A DNA stretch of 64,000 nucleotides from Inquilinus sp042743185 (GCF_042743185.1 NZ_JBHYMS010000014.1:79170-143169), one strand, 5' to 3'; positions 51,227 through 60,843 are shown, counted from the stretch's first letter. Numbers and translations are program-made. Notes: generated from the sequence alone by a model not told the origin.

Positions 51227-52702
51227 TCAGGCCGCGCCGCCGCGGCGGAAGGACTGCACCACCTCGCGCAGCAGGGCGACGCCCTGGCGGATGTCCGCCT
51301 CCTCCAGCGCGGCGTAGCCCATCAGGAAGCCGGCACCCGCCGTTCCCGCCGCGCCGGTCTCGGCCGGGACGATGCCGACCGAGCGCAGCGCCGCCGCCTC
51401 GGCGACGCTGCCGGCCAGGGCTGCCGGGATGTCGCGGAAGCGGACCACGAGATGCAGGCCGGCCTTCGCCCCCTCGATCGCCACCGCCGCGCCGAATGCC
51501 GATGTCAGCGCCGCCACCAGCGCATCGCGGCGGCGCTGGTTGCGCCGGCGGGTGCGGCGGATGTGGCGCTCGAAATGGCCGTCGCGGATGAGATGGGCGA
51601 ACACCGCCTGGTCGAGCGAGGCGGTGTGCCGGTCGGTCAGCTGCTTGGCCCGCAGGAACGGCTCCACCAGCTCCGGCGGCAGCACCATGTAGCCGAGGCG
51701 CAGGCCGGGCGACAGCACCTTGGAGACGGTGCCGGAGTAGATCACCAGCCCGGCGCGGTCGAGCGCCTGCAGCGATTCGACCGGGCGGCCCTCGTAGCGG
51801 TACTCGCTGTCGTAATCGTCCTCGAACACGTAGGTGCCGCCGCGTTCGGCCCAGTCCAGCAGGGCCAGGCGGCGCGCCGCCGGCATCACCCCGCCGGTCG
51901 GGAACTGGTGGCCCGGCGTGACATGAATCAGACGGGCCCCGGCCCCGGGCGGCGGCAGCCGGGCGGTGTCCAGCCCGTCGGCATCGACCGGCACCGGCAG
52001 CAGCCGGGCGCCGATCGCCTCCACCGCCAGGCGGGCGCCGCTGTAGCCGGGATCCTCGACCACCACCGTGTCGCCGGGGTCGACCAGCACGCGCAGGGCC
52101 AGGTCGACCGCCTGCTGCGAGCCGTTGACGATCAGGATCTGCTCCGGCAGCGCCCGCACCGCCCGGGCCCGCGCCAGATAGTCGGACAGCGCGGCGCGCA
52201 GCTCCGGCAGCCCCTGCGGGTTCTCGTACAGATAGGGCTTGCCGGCGCGGCGGCGGATCTCGCGCAGCAGCAGGCGGCGCCAGATGTCGGCCGGGAAGTC
52301 GGCGGCGCTGACGGTGCCGTAGTGGAAGCTGTAGCGGAAGCCGCCGCGGCGGGTCAGGCTGTCGATGTCGAGGCCGCGCAGCCGCTCGCTGTAGCGCGAC
52401 AGACGGGGCGCGCGCGGCGCCTCCGCCGGCGGCACGGCAGCGGCGGGGCGGGGCCCGGCCCCGGCCGGCAGGGCCGTGCCGACGAAGGTGCCGGCGCCCG
52501 GCCGGCTCTCGAGATAGCCTTCGGCCAGCAGCTGCTCATAGGCCAGCAGCACGGTGTTGCGCGAGATCGCGAACTGGTCGGCCAGCGCGCGGGAGGACGG
52601 CAGCCGGGCGCCCGGCACCGCGTCGCCGCTCAGGATCGAGGCCTTGAGCTGGTCGTAGATCTGGGTCTGCAGCGGGGCATCGCGGTCGAGACGGATCACC
52701 AT
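51227..52702 (-). CDS. pdxR: MocR-family regulator PdxR (GntR-aminotransferase fusion)
   Basis: 491 aa. N-terminal GntR winged helix (LYDQLKASILSGD-type: TQIYDQLKASILSGDAVPGA, RLPSSRALADQFAISRNTVL) joined by a Pro/Ala linker to a fold-type I aminotransferase domain (FRYSFHYGTVSAADFP, NGSQQAVDLALRVLVDPGD, VFEDDYDSEYRY, and the PLP-Lys region YSGTVSKVLSPGLRLGYMV). PdxR proteins sense PLP and activate pdxST. Here it reads in the same direction as pdxST, 155 bp upstream, rather than divergently. The intergenic region holds an 8-bp palindrome. Confidence 0.93.
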   Translation of the reverse strand: MVIRLDRDAPLQTQIYDQLKASILSGDAVPGARLPSSRALADQFAISRNTVLLAYEQLLAEGYLESRPGAGTFVGTALPAGAGPRPAAAVPPAEAPRAPRLSRYSERLRGLDIDSLTRRGGFRYSFHYGTVSAADFPADIWRRLLLREIRRRAGKPYLYENPQGLPELRAALSDYLARARAVRALPEQILIVNGSQQAVDLALRVLVDPGDTVVVEDPGYSGARLAVEAIGARLLPVPVDADGLDTARLPPPGAGARLIHVTPGHQFPTGGVMPAARRLALLDWAERGGTYVFEDDYDSEYRYEGRPVESLQALDRAGLVIYSGTVSKVLSPGLRLGYMVLPPELVEPFLRAKQLTDRHTASLDQAVFAHLIRDGHFERHIRRTRRRNQRRRDALVAALTSAFGAAVAIEGAKAGLHLVVRFRDIPAALAGSVAEAAALRSVGIVPAETGAAGTAGAGFLMGYAALEEADIRQGVALLREVVQSFRRGGAA

Positions 52703-52732
52703 GGGCCCATCTTAGGCTTTGCCCGAAACGAC

Positions 52733-52760
52733 GGAAGGGCGGGGAGATCCCCGCCCTTCC
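52733..52760 (-). terminator. strong hairpin after tuf copy 2
   Basis: 12-bp perfect stem GGAAGGGCGGGG / CCCCGCCCTTCC with a 4-nt loop, 40 nt after the tuf stop codon. On the minus strand only GTCGTTTC follows, so the T tract is poor; it may be an incomplete intrinsic terminator or an RNA 3'-end stabiliser. Confidence 0.6.
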
Positions 52761-52800
52761 GCATTGTCGCGATCGGATGCCGCAGGCGCGGCCGCCCGAT

Positions 52801-53991
<1,191 letters not shown>

Positions 53992-54040
53992 TCTCTCGAA
54001 AACCCTAATCGTTCGCAGTTGGGACCTGTGTGTCCCCGGA

Positions 54041-54114
54041 TGGAGCGGGTGAAGGGAATCGAACCCTCGTATTCAGCTTGGAAGGCTGCTGCTCTACCAT
54101 TGAGCTACACCCGC
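54041..54114 (-). tRNA. trnG: tRNA-Gly (TCC)
   Basis: 74 nt including CCA. Acceptor GCGGGTG/CACCCGC, anticodon TCC at 54080-54082 in loop CTTCCAA, T-loop GGTTCGATTCC. 49 bp upstream of tuf copy 2. Confidence 0.96.
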
Positions 54115-54171
54115 CCGGACGTCCGGGGACGCGCCATGTCCTCGACCGTGACTTCGAAGCCAAGCGGGCTT

Positions 54172-54256
54172 TGGTGGAGGGGGCTGGATTCGAACCAGCG
54201 TACGCTATGCGGGCAGATTTACAGTCTGCTGCCTTTAACCACTCGGCCACCCCTCC
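54172..54256 (-). tRNA. trnY: tRNA-Tyr (GTA)
   Basis: 85 nt including CCA, with the long variable arm of a class II tRNA. Acceptor GGAGGGG/CCCCTCC, anticodon GTA at 54230-54232, T-loop GGTTCGAATCC. 57 bp upstream of tRNA-Gly. Confidence 0.96.
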
Positions 54257-54294
54257 AAAGGGCTTCGCCGCACGGCTCGGCGAATGGCGGGGCG

Positions 54295-54323
54295 GAATAT
54301 CGACATCCCGGCGCGGAAGTCAA
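54295..54323 (-). promoter_or_regulatory. putative promoter of the tRNA-Tyr/tRNA-Gly/tuf unit
   Basis: Minus strand TTGACT (54318-54323), 16-17 bp, GATATT/ATATTC (54295-54301), about 40 bp before tRNA-Tyr. Good -35, moderate -10. Confidence 0.55.
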
Positions 54324-54384
54324 GCATGCGTGATGCGAAAATCGTAAACTTGACCGCGCCCGCCCCACAGCGCACAGGACGGCC

Positions 54385-55281
54385 ATGACCCGCACACCGC
54401 AGAACCGCCCGCCCCGCGCCGCCCCGCCCCATGCCCCGCGGCCCAATCCACGCCAGGGCCCGAACCAGGGCCAGCGCCCGGATCAGCGCGGCCCCGGCGG
54501 CCGCGCACCCGACGGACGGCCGCCGGCGCGCGAGCCCGACCGCTACCTCTACGGCGTCCATGCCGCCGTCGCCGCGATCCTGAATCCGGAACGCGAGGTC
54601 ACCCGGGTGCAATGCACCGAGGCCGGGCTGGCGAATCTGTCCGACGCCCTGGCGCAGGCGGCCCGGGCCGGCATCGACCGCCCGGCGCCGGAGATCGTCG
54701 ACCGCGCCCTGATGGACCGCTTCCTGAAGGGCGCCGTGCACCAGGGCATCGCGATCGAGATCAAGCCGCTGGAGGCACCGGACATCGACGATCTCGGCCG
54801 CGAGGCGGAGCTACGCGAAGCCACGCAGGGGCGCAGCGTGGTGGTGGTGCTGGACCAGGTGACCGACCCGCACAACATCGGCGCCATCCTGCGCTCCGCC
54901 GCCGCCTTCGGGGCGCTCGCCGTCATCGTCACCGACCGCAACACGCCCGAGGTCACCGGGGTGATGGCCAAGGCGGCATCGGGCGCGGTCGAGCACGTGG
55001 CCCTGACCCGGGTGAAGAATCTGGCCCGCGCTCTCGAATCCCTGGCCGAATGGGGCTTCCGCCGGATCGGCCTGGCCGAGGAGGGCGAGGTGTCGCTGGC
55101 CGAGGCGATGCAGGGCGACCGGGTCGCGCTGGTGCTGGGCGCCGAGGGCGAGGGCCTGCGCCACCTGACGCGCGAGACCTGCGACGTGCTGGCCAAGCTG
55201 TCGACCCAGGGCCCGATCGGCAGCCTGAACGTCTCCAACGCCGCCGCCATCGCGCTGTACGAGGCGGCAAGGGGGAGTTGA
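54385..55281 (+). CDS. rlmB: 23S rRNA (guanosine-2'-O-)-methyltransferase RlmB
   Basis: 298 aa SPOUT methyltransferase modifying G2251 of 23S rRNA. Arg/Pro/Gln-rich disordered N-terminus (~50 aa), L30e-like substrate-binding domain (YLYGVHAAVAAILN, HQGIAIEIKPLE), then the knot: VLDQVTDPHNIGAILRSAAA, LVLGAEGEGLRHLTRE and GSLNVSNAAAIALYE. Divergent from the tRNA-tuf unit, a neighbourhood common in alphaproteobacteria. Confidence 0.95.
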   Translation: MTRTPQNRPPRAAPPHAPRPNPRQGPNQGQRPDQRGPGGRAPDGRPPAREPDRYLYGVHAAVAAILNPEREVTRVQCTEAGLANLSDALAQAARAGIDRPAPEIVDRALMDRFLKGAVHQGIAIEIKPLEAPDIDDLGREAELREATQGRSVVVVLDQVTDPHNIGAILRSAAAFGALAVIVTDRNTPEVTGVMAKAASGAVEHVALTRVKNLARALESLAEWGFRRIGLAEEGEVSLAEAMQGDRVALVLGAEGEGLRHLTRETCDVLAKLSTQGPIGSLNVSNAAAIALYEAARGS

Positions 55282-55292
55282 GGGAGGAAGCC

Positions 55293-55511
55293 ATGGCCAA
55301 GAAGGCCTTCGACAAGATCATGGCGGGGCTGGAGGACGCGAGGGCGATTGCCGAGGGCACCGCCGATGCTGCCGGCTACCGAGTGCACACTCCAGGCCAA
55401 GTCGACGCGGGGATCATCCGCAAGCAAGATAAGCCGCACCAAGGGGGCCCGATGAATGGACGATCTCACCATCGCCGCGATCCGGCGCCGGATCAGGACG
55501 AAGATCACTGA
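55293..55511 (+). pseudogene. remnant of an XRE-family (HigA/NadS-like) antitoxin
   Basis: From ATG 55293 (GGAGG 5 nt upstream) the first ~45 residues read KKAFDKIMAGLEDARAIAEG and YRVHTPGQVDAGIIRKQ, the N-terminal lead of HTH antitoxins of the kind that continue with an XRE helix-turn-helix. The HTH part is missing: after IIRKQ the frame runs into unrelated Pro/His/Asp residues and stops within the next gene. No partner toxin remains. Recognition is by eye. Confidence 0.6.
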
Positions 55512-56010
55512 TTCTGACGGATTTTCGCCAGCCGATCCGGACGGCATCGCCGATGACGAAAGACAGCTCGGCTTCGCGTTTCCGCCGTTGCTGAAGCGCA
55601 TCTACACGGAGATCGGCAACGGAGGCTTCGGGCCCGGCTACGGGTTGATCGGTCTGTCGAACGGCGTGCCGGACGACGCCGGCAACACCGGGCCCGCCAT
55701 CTACAAGCTATTCCGCGACGGCGATCCAGAAGATCCCCACTGGAAATGGCCGGAGGGGCTCCTGCCGATCTGTGATTGGGGATGCGCCATTCGGTCGTGT
55801 GTCGACTGTGCGGATCCGAACTTCCGCATGCGGATCTTCGATCCCAATGAACACCGCGGCGAAGATTGGGCTGATGCCATCTTCGAGGAATCCCCCAGTT
55901 TTGAAGAATGGATCAAAGCGTGGGCTTCAGGCGTCGATCTGTGGGCGCTGATGTATGGCGAAGAGGGGCATATCACCCGGCTTCTAGCCACCCGGAAACC
56001 GATCTCTTGA
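55456..56010 (+). CDS. SMI1/KNR4 (SUKH) domain protein
   Basis: 184 aa. SUKH pattern: DDERQLGFAFPPLLKRIYTE, IGNGGFGPGYGLIGLSNG, LPICDWGCAIRSCVDC and a C-terminal SFEEWIKAWASGVDLW. Bacterial SUKH proteins are often immunity factors against polymorphic or contact-dependent toxins; no toxin gene is adjacent, so it would be an orphan immunity gene. ATG 55456 follows AAGGGGG. It overlaps the antitoxin remnant by 56 bp in another frame and is convergent with the GIY-YIG gene (17 bp apart). Confidence 0.82.
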   Translation: MDDLTIAAIRRRIRTKITDSDGFSPADPDGIADDERQLGFAFPPLLKRIYTEIGNGGFGPGYGLIGLSNGVPDDAGNTGPAIYKLFRDGDPEDPHWKWPEGLLPICDWGCAIRSCVDCADPNFRMRIFDPNEHRGEDWADAIFEESPSFEEWIKAWASGVDLWALMYGEEGHITRLLATRKPIS

Positions 56011-56027
56011 AATGCCAAGCGTGGCAA

Positions 56028-56318
56028 TCAGACAAGTCGCTTCTTTGTAAAAGCTTTGACGGAGTGCGATTTGAGGTACTTCTCAAATGCCAGCGCCCTG
56101 AGCTTGTCCGGAAAGGCGCAGTACCAGACCAGCTCCCACGGCATGAACTTGGTCGTGTGAGTCGATTTGCCCGCGTTGTGATCGGCTATTCGCTGCCTCA
56201 GATCAGCGGAGGCGCCAACGTACTCCTGGTCGGGGAAAGCGGTGCTCCGGATGATGTAGACGTACCACACGGCGCCAGTCCGTCTTCGCTTTCGCTTCGC
56301 TCCAGCTTCGCTGGACAC
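56028..56318 (-). CDS. GIY-YIG domain endonuclease-like protein
   Basis: 96 aa single-domain protein. WYVYIIRS (GIY strand), EYVGASADLRQRIADHNAGK (YIG strand and catalytic Arg) and AFEKYLKSHS (catalytic Glu). Start is probably a GTG at 56318 or a nearby alternative. Small proteins of this class act in repair or as homing-type nucleases, but most are uncharacterised. The local base composition is visibly less GC-rich than the surroundings, in keeping with transfer next to a tRNA. Confidence 0.82.
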   Translation of the reverse strand: MSSEAGAKRKRRRTGAVWYVYIIRSTAFPDQEYVGASADLRQRIADHNAGKSTHTTKFMPWELVWYCAFPDKLRALAFEKYLKSHSVKAFTKKRLV

Positions 56319-56377
56319 TGCTTCGCCCTAAACGGCCTCCGCGTGGCTGCGCCACGCGCAGCCCGAAGGGCGAAGCG

Positions 56378-56453
56378 TGGTGGGCCCGGCAGGATTCGAA
56401 CCTGCGACAACACCGTTATGAGCGGCGGGTTCTAACCGCTGAACTACAGGCCC
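56378..56453 (-). tRNA. tRNA with anticodon CAT (elongator Met or Ile2)
   Basis: 76 nt including CCA. Acceptor GGGCCTG/CGGGCCC, anticodon CAT at 56418-56420 in loop CTCATAA, T-loop GGTTCGAATCC. The anticodon stem lacks the three G-C pairs of initiator tRNA, so it is elongator Met or lysidine-modified Ile2; sequence alone did not let me decide. It borders the SUKH/GIY-YIG patch. Confidence 0.9.
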
Positions 56454-56542
56454 GTCCGGCGCCCTTCTAGCAAGCGGCGCCGGCGCGGGGAAGCCGGTTG
56501 CAACGCCCGGCCGGATGGGGAAGGCCGGGCGCCGCGATCCGG

Positions 56543-56848
56543 TTATTGGGCCTTCTGGCCGCCCATCATCTGCTTGACGATGCCGACGATGACCATCAGC
56601 ACGCCGCCGCCGACGCCGCCGCCGACGATCTGGCCGATGATCGAGCCGATGTCGAGGCTGCCGCTGGCGGCCGCCGCGCCGAGGCTGGGCACGATCGCCC
56701 CCAGGATCTGTCCGCCGATGCCGCCGCCGACGATGCCGGCGACCGAGTTCCAGAGGGTGCCGAGGTTGTATTGCTTGAGCGCGGCGCCGGCCACATTGCC
56801 GCCGACCGCACCTGCCACGAGCTGGATGATCAGTGTCACGATGTCCAT
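56543..56848 (-). CDS. small glycine-rich membrane protein of unknown function
   Basis: 101 aa, almost wholly hydrophobic: TLIIQLVAGAVGGNVAGAAL, VAGIVGGGIGGQILGAIVPS, IGQIVGGGVGGGVLMVIVGI. Repeated GGxxGG packing motifs suggest helical hairpins in the inner membrane. Similar proteins are common and uncharacterised in alphaproteobacteria. ATG 56848 has GGAG upstream (GAAGGAGATCCG before the start). Confidence 0.7.
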   Translation of the reverse strand: MDIVTLIIQLVAGAVGGNVAGAALKQYNLGTLWNSVAGIVGGGIGGQILGAIVPSLGAAAASGSLDIGSIIGQIVGGGVGGGVLMVIVGIVKQMMGGQKAQ

Positions 56849-57242
56849 CGGATCTCCTTCCGATCGATGGGCGCCGTCGGGCGGTGCGGCGCAGAGGCAA
56901 CCGACTCGCCGAATCATCGGCACCGCACAAATAATGATGCGCTTCGACCCGCCCCGTCTCAAGAGATATTTGGGAACGGACTGAGATCGACGCATCGAGA
57001 TCGAAGAAGCCGCCGTGTCGTCGGCGGGCGATTTCGGCGATTCTATTGTCGATTTTACACCCTCGTTACGGGGCCGGGCGGTATCGCTTCGGCTCGGAGG
57101 CGGGAGCCCGAGCGCCGCGCTGGACGAGAGAATAATAACATTAGATTTTTGATATATTTGATATAACACAAACTAATTGGATTGATATTTATCGTCCCCC
57201 TGCGAATCTGTGTCTTATCGCCGCCAGCCAGAGACCATCGCC
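56849..57242. other. intergenic region ahead of the sulfonate-type operon (394 bp)
   Basis: No gene. The right half (about 57121-57190) is strikingly AT-rich for this genome and contains an exact tandem 9-bp repeat (listed separately). The left half shows nothing notable. Confidence 0.6.
57148..57165. promoter_or_regulatory. tandem 9-bp direct repeat in AT-rich promoter region
   Basis: TTTGATATA occurs twice head to tail (57148-57156, 57157-57165), with a related ATTGATATT about 17 bp further right. It lies some 80 bp before the importer operon. Plausible activator site or UP-like element; regulator unknown. Confidence 0.45.
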
Positions 57243-58241
57243 ATGCGCGCCCGCCTGCCCGTCCTCGTCGCGACGCTGCTCGCCCTCGCCGCCCCGGCGC
57301 AGGCCGAGACCGAGACGCTGCGGATCGCCCAGCAATTCGGCATTTCCTACCTGCCGATGATCGTGGCCAAGGAGCAGAAGCTGATCGAGGCCGCGGTCGC
57401 CGAGGCCGGGCTGCCGGCGCCGCAGATCGAATGGATCCAGGTCAGCGGCGGTGCCGCGATGAACGAGGCGCTGCTGTCCGGCAGCCTGGACGTGGCCGCG
57501 GCCGGGGCGCCGCCGGCGATCACGCTGTGGGCCAAGACCCGCGGCTCGATCGATGTGAAGGGCATCGCCTCGCTGGGCTCGATGCCGATCTACCTGACCA
57601 CCAGCAACCCGCAGGTGAAGTCGCTGGCCGATTTCACCGACAAGGACCGGATCGCCCTGCCGGCGGTGAAGGTCGGGTTCCAGGCGGTGGTGCTGCAGAT
57701 GGCGGCGGCCCAGGCCTTCGGCGAGGACCAGGCGACGAAGCTGGACGACCTGACCGTCAGCATGGCGCATCCGGACGCGACCGCGGCCCTGCTCTCCGGC
57801 AGCTCGGAGGTCACCGCCAATTTCGGCGCCCCGCCGTTCCAGAACCAGCAGTTGCAGGACCCGAAGATCCACCGGGTGCTGAGCAGCTTCGACGTGCTGG
57901 GCGGGCCGCACACCTTCAACGTGATCTACGCCACCGGCGCCTTCTATGCCGAGAACCCGAAGACCGTGGCGGCGATCGTCACCGCGCTGGACCGCGCCGA
58001 CCGGTTCATCCAGGCCCATCCGGCCGAGGCGGCGAAGCTGTACATCGCGGCCGAATCCTCGAAGCTGCCGGAGGCCTTCGTCGAGGCGCTGATCACCGCC
58101 CCGGACACGCGCTACACCGTGACGCCCGAAAACGTCTTGAAGTTCGTCGAGTTCCAGCACCGCATCGGCCAGATCGCGACCACCACTTCGGATTGGCGGG
58201 ACCTGTTCTTCCCGCCGCTGCACGACCGGCAGGGCAGCTGA
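57243..58241 (+). CDS. ABC importer substrate-binding protein, SsuA/TauA-like
   Basis: 332 aa. Sec signal peptide (RARLPVLVATLLALAAPAQA-E), then the NMT1/SsuA-type fold: LRIAQQFGISYLPMIVAKEQ, WIQVSGGAAMNEALLSGSLD, AAGAPPAITLWAKT. ATG 57243 is chosen because the signal peptide begins there. First gene of a four-gene operon with ATPase, permease and TauD-type dioxygenase, pointing to uptake of an organosulfur or similar small acid; the true ligand cannot be read from sequence. Confidence 0.88.
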   Translation: MRARLPVLVATLLALAAPAQAETETLRIAQQFGISYLPMIVAKEQKLIEAAVAEAGLPAPQIEWIQVSGGAAMNEALLSGSLDVAAAGAPPAITLWAKTRGSIDVKGIASLGSMPIYLTTSNPQVKSLADFTDKDRIALPAVKVGFQAVVLQMAAAQAFGEDQATKLDDLTVSMAHPDATAALLSGSSEVTANFGAPPFQNQQLQDPKIHRVLSSFDVLGGPHTFNVIYATGAFYAENPKTVAAIVTALDRADRFIQAHPAEAAKLYIAAESSKLPEAFVEALITAPDTRYTVTPENVLKFVEFQHRIGQIATTTSDWRDLFFPPLHDRQGS

Positions 58242-58242
58242 G

Positions 58243-59064
58243 ATGGCGGCCCCGGCCCTCGCCCTTGCCCCGGAGACACCCGCAGCACCGGCGCTGCGGG
58301 TGGAGGGCGTCACCCTGTCCTACACCGTCGACGGCCGGACGGTGACGGCGGTCGAGGATATCAGCCTGGACATCCGGCGCGGCGAGCGGCTGGTGCTGCT
58401 GGGCCCGTCCGGCTGCGGCAAGTCGAGCCTGCTGAAGAGCATCGGCGGCTTCCTGCCGCCCGCGGCCGGCCGGGTGCTGCTGGACGGGCGCCCGGTGTCC
58501 CGCCCCGGGCCGGACCGGATGATGGTGCTGCAGGATTTCGAGCAGCTGCTGCCCTGGCTGACGGTGCGTCGCAACCTGGTCGCCGCCCTGTCCTGGGCCA
58601 GGCGCACCCGCCGGGGCGAGGCCGAGGCCATCGCCGACGACATGCTGCAGCGCGTCGGACTGGCCCGGGTGGCCGACCAGTATCCGAACACCCTGTCGGG
58701 CGGCATGAAACAGCGCGTGGCCATCGCCCGCGCTTTGGCGCTGCGGCCCGAGGTGCTGCTGATGGACGAGCCCTTCGCCGCGCTGGACGCCATGACCCGG
58801 CGCCGGATGCAGGAGGAGCTGCTGGCGCTGTGCGAGGACACCGGCGTCACCACCCTGTTCGTCACCCATGCGATCGACGAGGCGATCGTGGTCGGCAGCC
58901 GGATCGTGGTGATGACCGCGCATCCCGGCCGGATCCGTGCCGTGATCGACCTGCCGGGCGGCCGCGGCCCGGACCGGGGCGACCCGGCCTTCGCCGCGCT
59001 GGAGGCCCGGATCGGCGGGCTGATCGCCGATCAGATCGGCGGCATGGAGGCGGCCGATGGTTGA
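58243..59064 (+). CDS. ABC importer ATPase, SsuB/TauB-like
   Basis: 273 aa. Walker A GPSGCGKSSLLKS, Q-loop LQDFEQLLPWLTV, signature LSGGMKQRVAIARALAL, Walker B VLLMDEPFAALD and switch His in LFVTHAIDEAI. It starts one base after the binding-protein stop and overlaps the permease gene by 8 bp. Confidence 0.95.
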   Translation: MAAPALALAPETPAAPALRVEGVTLSYTVDGRTVTAVEDISLDIRRGERLVLLGPSGCGKSSLLKSIGGFLPPAAGRVLLDGRPVSRPGPDRMMVLQDFEQLLPWLTVRRNLVAALSWARRTRRGEAEAIADDMLQRVGLARVADQYPNTLSGGMKQRVAIARALALRPEVLLMDEPFAALDAMTRRRMQEELLALCEDTGVTTLFVTHAIDEAIVVGSRIVVMTAHPGRIRAVIDLPGGRGPDRGDPAFAALEARIGGLIADQIGGMEAADG

Positions 59065-59905
59065 CTATCAGGGCCTGCTGCAGGCCGGGTCGCCGCTGCG
59101 CCCGGCCAAGGCCGAGGCGCCCGCGCGACGGCTGGTCGCCTCGGGAGCCTGGCGCCGCCTCCTGATCCTGGCGGCGCTGGCGGCGATGTGGGAGATCGCG
59201 GCGCGGATCGTCGGCAGCCCGCTGCTGCTGCCGGGCTTCCTGACCACCCTCGCCGCCTTCGGCCAGGGCGTGGCCAGCGGCGAGCTGCCGCTGCGCACCC
59301 TGGCCTCGCTGCAGGTGCTGGTGGCGGGCTACGGCATCGGCGTGATCGCGGCGGCAATCCTGGCCGGGCTGGCCACCGCCAGCCGCCTGGGCGCCGAGCT
59401 GCTGTCGACCCTGACCGCGATGTTCAACCCGCTGCCGGCCATTGCCCTGCTGCCGATCGCGCTGTTGTGGTTCGGCCTGGGCACGCCGAGCCTGCTGTTC
59501 GTCATCGTCCATTCGGTGCTGTGGCCGCTGGCGCTGGCCGCCCATTCCGGCTTCCGCGCCGTGCCGCGGCCGCTGGCCATGGTCGGGCAGAATCTCGGCC
59601 TCGGCGGCGCCGCCTATGTCATCCGCATCCTGGTTCCGGCCGCCTTCCCGGCGATCCTGGCCGGGCTGAAGATCGGCTGGGCCTTCGCCTGGCGCACCCT
59701 GATCGCGGCCGAGCTGGTGTTCGGCGTCTCCTCCCGCTCCGGCGGGCTGGGCTGGTTCATCTACGTCAACCGCAATCAGTTGGAGACCGCCAACGTCTTC
59801 GCCGGCTTGTTGGCCATCATCCTGATCGGCCTCCTGGTCGAAAGCCTCTTGTTCCGCACCCTGTCCCGGCTCACCGTCGAGCGCTGGGGCACGCAGAACC
59901 CCTGA
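59057..59905 (+). CDS. ABC importer permease, SsuC/TauC-like
   Basis: 282 aa with six predicted membrane helices; the EAA-like loop lies in GQNLGLGGAAYVIRILVPAA, which contacts the ATPase. C-terminal VNRNQLETANVFAGLLAIIL is typical of the family. Overlaps the ATPase gene by 8 bp. Confidence 0.94.
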   Translation: MVDYQGLLQAGSPLRPAKAEAPARRLVASGAWRRLLILAALAAMWEIAARIVGSPLLLPGFLTTLAAFGQGVASGELPLRTLASLQVLVAGYGIGVIAAAILAGLATASRLGAELLSTLTAMFNPLPAIALLPIALLWFGLGTPSLLFVIVHSVLWPLALAAHSGFRAVPRPLAMVGQNLGLGGAAYVIRILVPAAFPAILAGLKIGWAFAWRTLIAAELVFGVSSRSGGLGWFIYVNRNQLETANVFAGLLAIILIGLLVESLLFRTLSRLTVERWGTQNP

Positions 59906-59928
59906 TCGACGGAAACGGAAACGCCGCC

Positions 59929-60804
59929 ATGTCCTTCACCACCCGTCCCCTGTCCGAGCTGCTGGGCCTCGAGATCTCCGGGCTCGACCTCGCCACCCCG
60001 CCGGACGACGCCACCTTCGCCCGGGTCAAGTCGCTGTTCGAGGCGAACTCGGTCGTGGTGTTCCGCGACCAGCGCTTCACGCCGCAGCAGCACATCGACT
60101 TCAGCCGCCGCTTCGGCGAGCTGGAGATCCATGTGCAGCACCACTTCCACCTGGCCGGGCATCCGGAGATCCTGATCGTCTCGAACGAGATGCGCGACGG
60201 CAAGCCGCTCGGCCTGGCCGATGCCGGGCGATACTGGCATTCCGACCTGTCCTATAAGGCCGAGCCGAGCCTGGGGTCGCTGCTGCACGCCCAGACGCTG
60301 CCGCCGGTCGAAGGCGACACGCTGTTCGTCAGCATGGCCGCGGCCTATGACGCGCTGGACGACGCCACCAAGGCGCAGATCGATGGCCTCACGGCGGTGC
60401 ACGACTACAGCGCCCGCAACGTGGCGCAGCAGGCCAAGAGCGCGCTGCGGCCCGGCCTGACCGCGGACCAAGCGAAGACGGTGCCGCCGGTGACCCATCC
60501 GGTGGTGCGGATCCATCCGGCAACCGGCCGCCGCGCGCTGTTCGTCAACGAGGGCTTCACCACCCACGTCACCGAGCTGGAACGGCCGCAGAGCGATGCG
60601 CTGCTGCGCCGGCTGTTCGCGCACATGACCCAGCCGCAGTTCCAGTACCGGCACCGCTGGCAGGCGCATGACCTGGTGTTCTGGGACAACCGCGCCACCA
60701 TCCACCTGGCCACCGGCTGCCCGCCGCACCTGGCCCGCACCCTGTACCGCACCACGGTGAAAGGCGACCGCCCGATCGGCCCACGCGACCGGGCGGCGGC
60801 CTGA
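59929..60804 (+). CDS. TauD/TfdA-family 2-oxoglutarate dioxygenase
   Basis: 291 aa Fe(II)/2OG dioxygenase. Facial triad H104-x-D106 (YWHSDLSYK) and H259 (TIHLATG); R270 for the 2-oxoglutarate carboxylate, at the same spacing from the distal His as in E. coli TauD (H255/R266). In family members this oxidises C-H next to sulfonate, sulfate ester or aryloxy groups and releases sulfite or sulfate. Last gene of the importer operon, so it probably desulfonates the imported compound; taurine specificity is not proven. Confidence 0.9.
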   Translation: MSFTTRPLSELLGLEISGLDLATPPDDATFARVKSLFEANSVVVFRDQRFTPQQHIDFSRRFGELEIHVQHHFHLAGHPEILIVSNEMRDGKPLGLADAGRYWHSDLSYKAEPSLGSLLHAQTLPPVEGDTLFVSMAAAYDALDDATKAQIDGLTAVHDYSARNVAQQAKSALRPGLTADQAKTVPPVTHPVVRIHPATGRRALFVNEGFTTHVTELERPQSDALLRRLFAHMTQPQFQYRHRWQAHDLVFWDNRATIHLATGCPPHLARTLYRTTVKGDRPIGPRDRAAA

Positions 60805-60812
60805 AGACGGCT

Positions 60813-60843
60813 GCGCCGTCCCCATGCAGGATGGGGACGGCGC
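60813..60843. terminator. bidirectional hairpin between dioxygenase and MFS genes
   Basis: Perfect 13-bp stem GCGCCGTCCCCAT / ATGGGGACGGCGC with a 5-nt loop in the 48-bp gap between convergent genes. No T tract on either strand, but position and stability suggest a shared 3' end. Confidence 0.6.
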
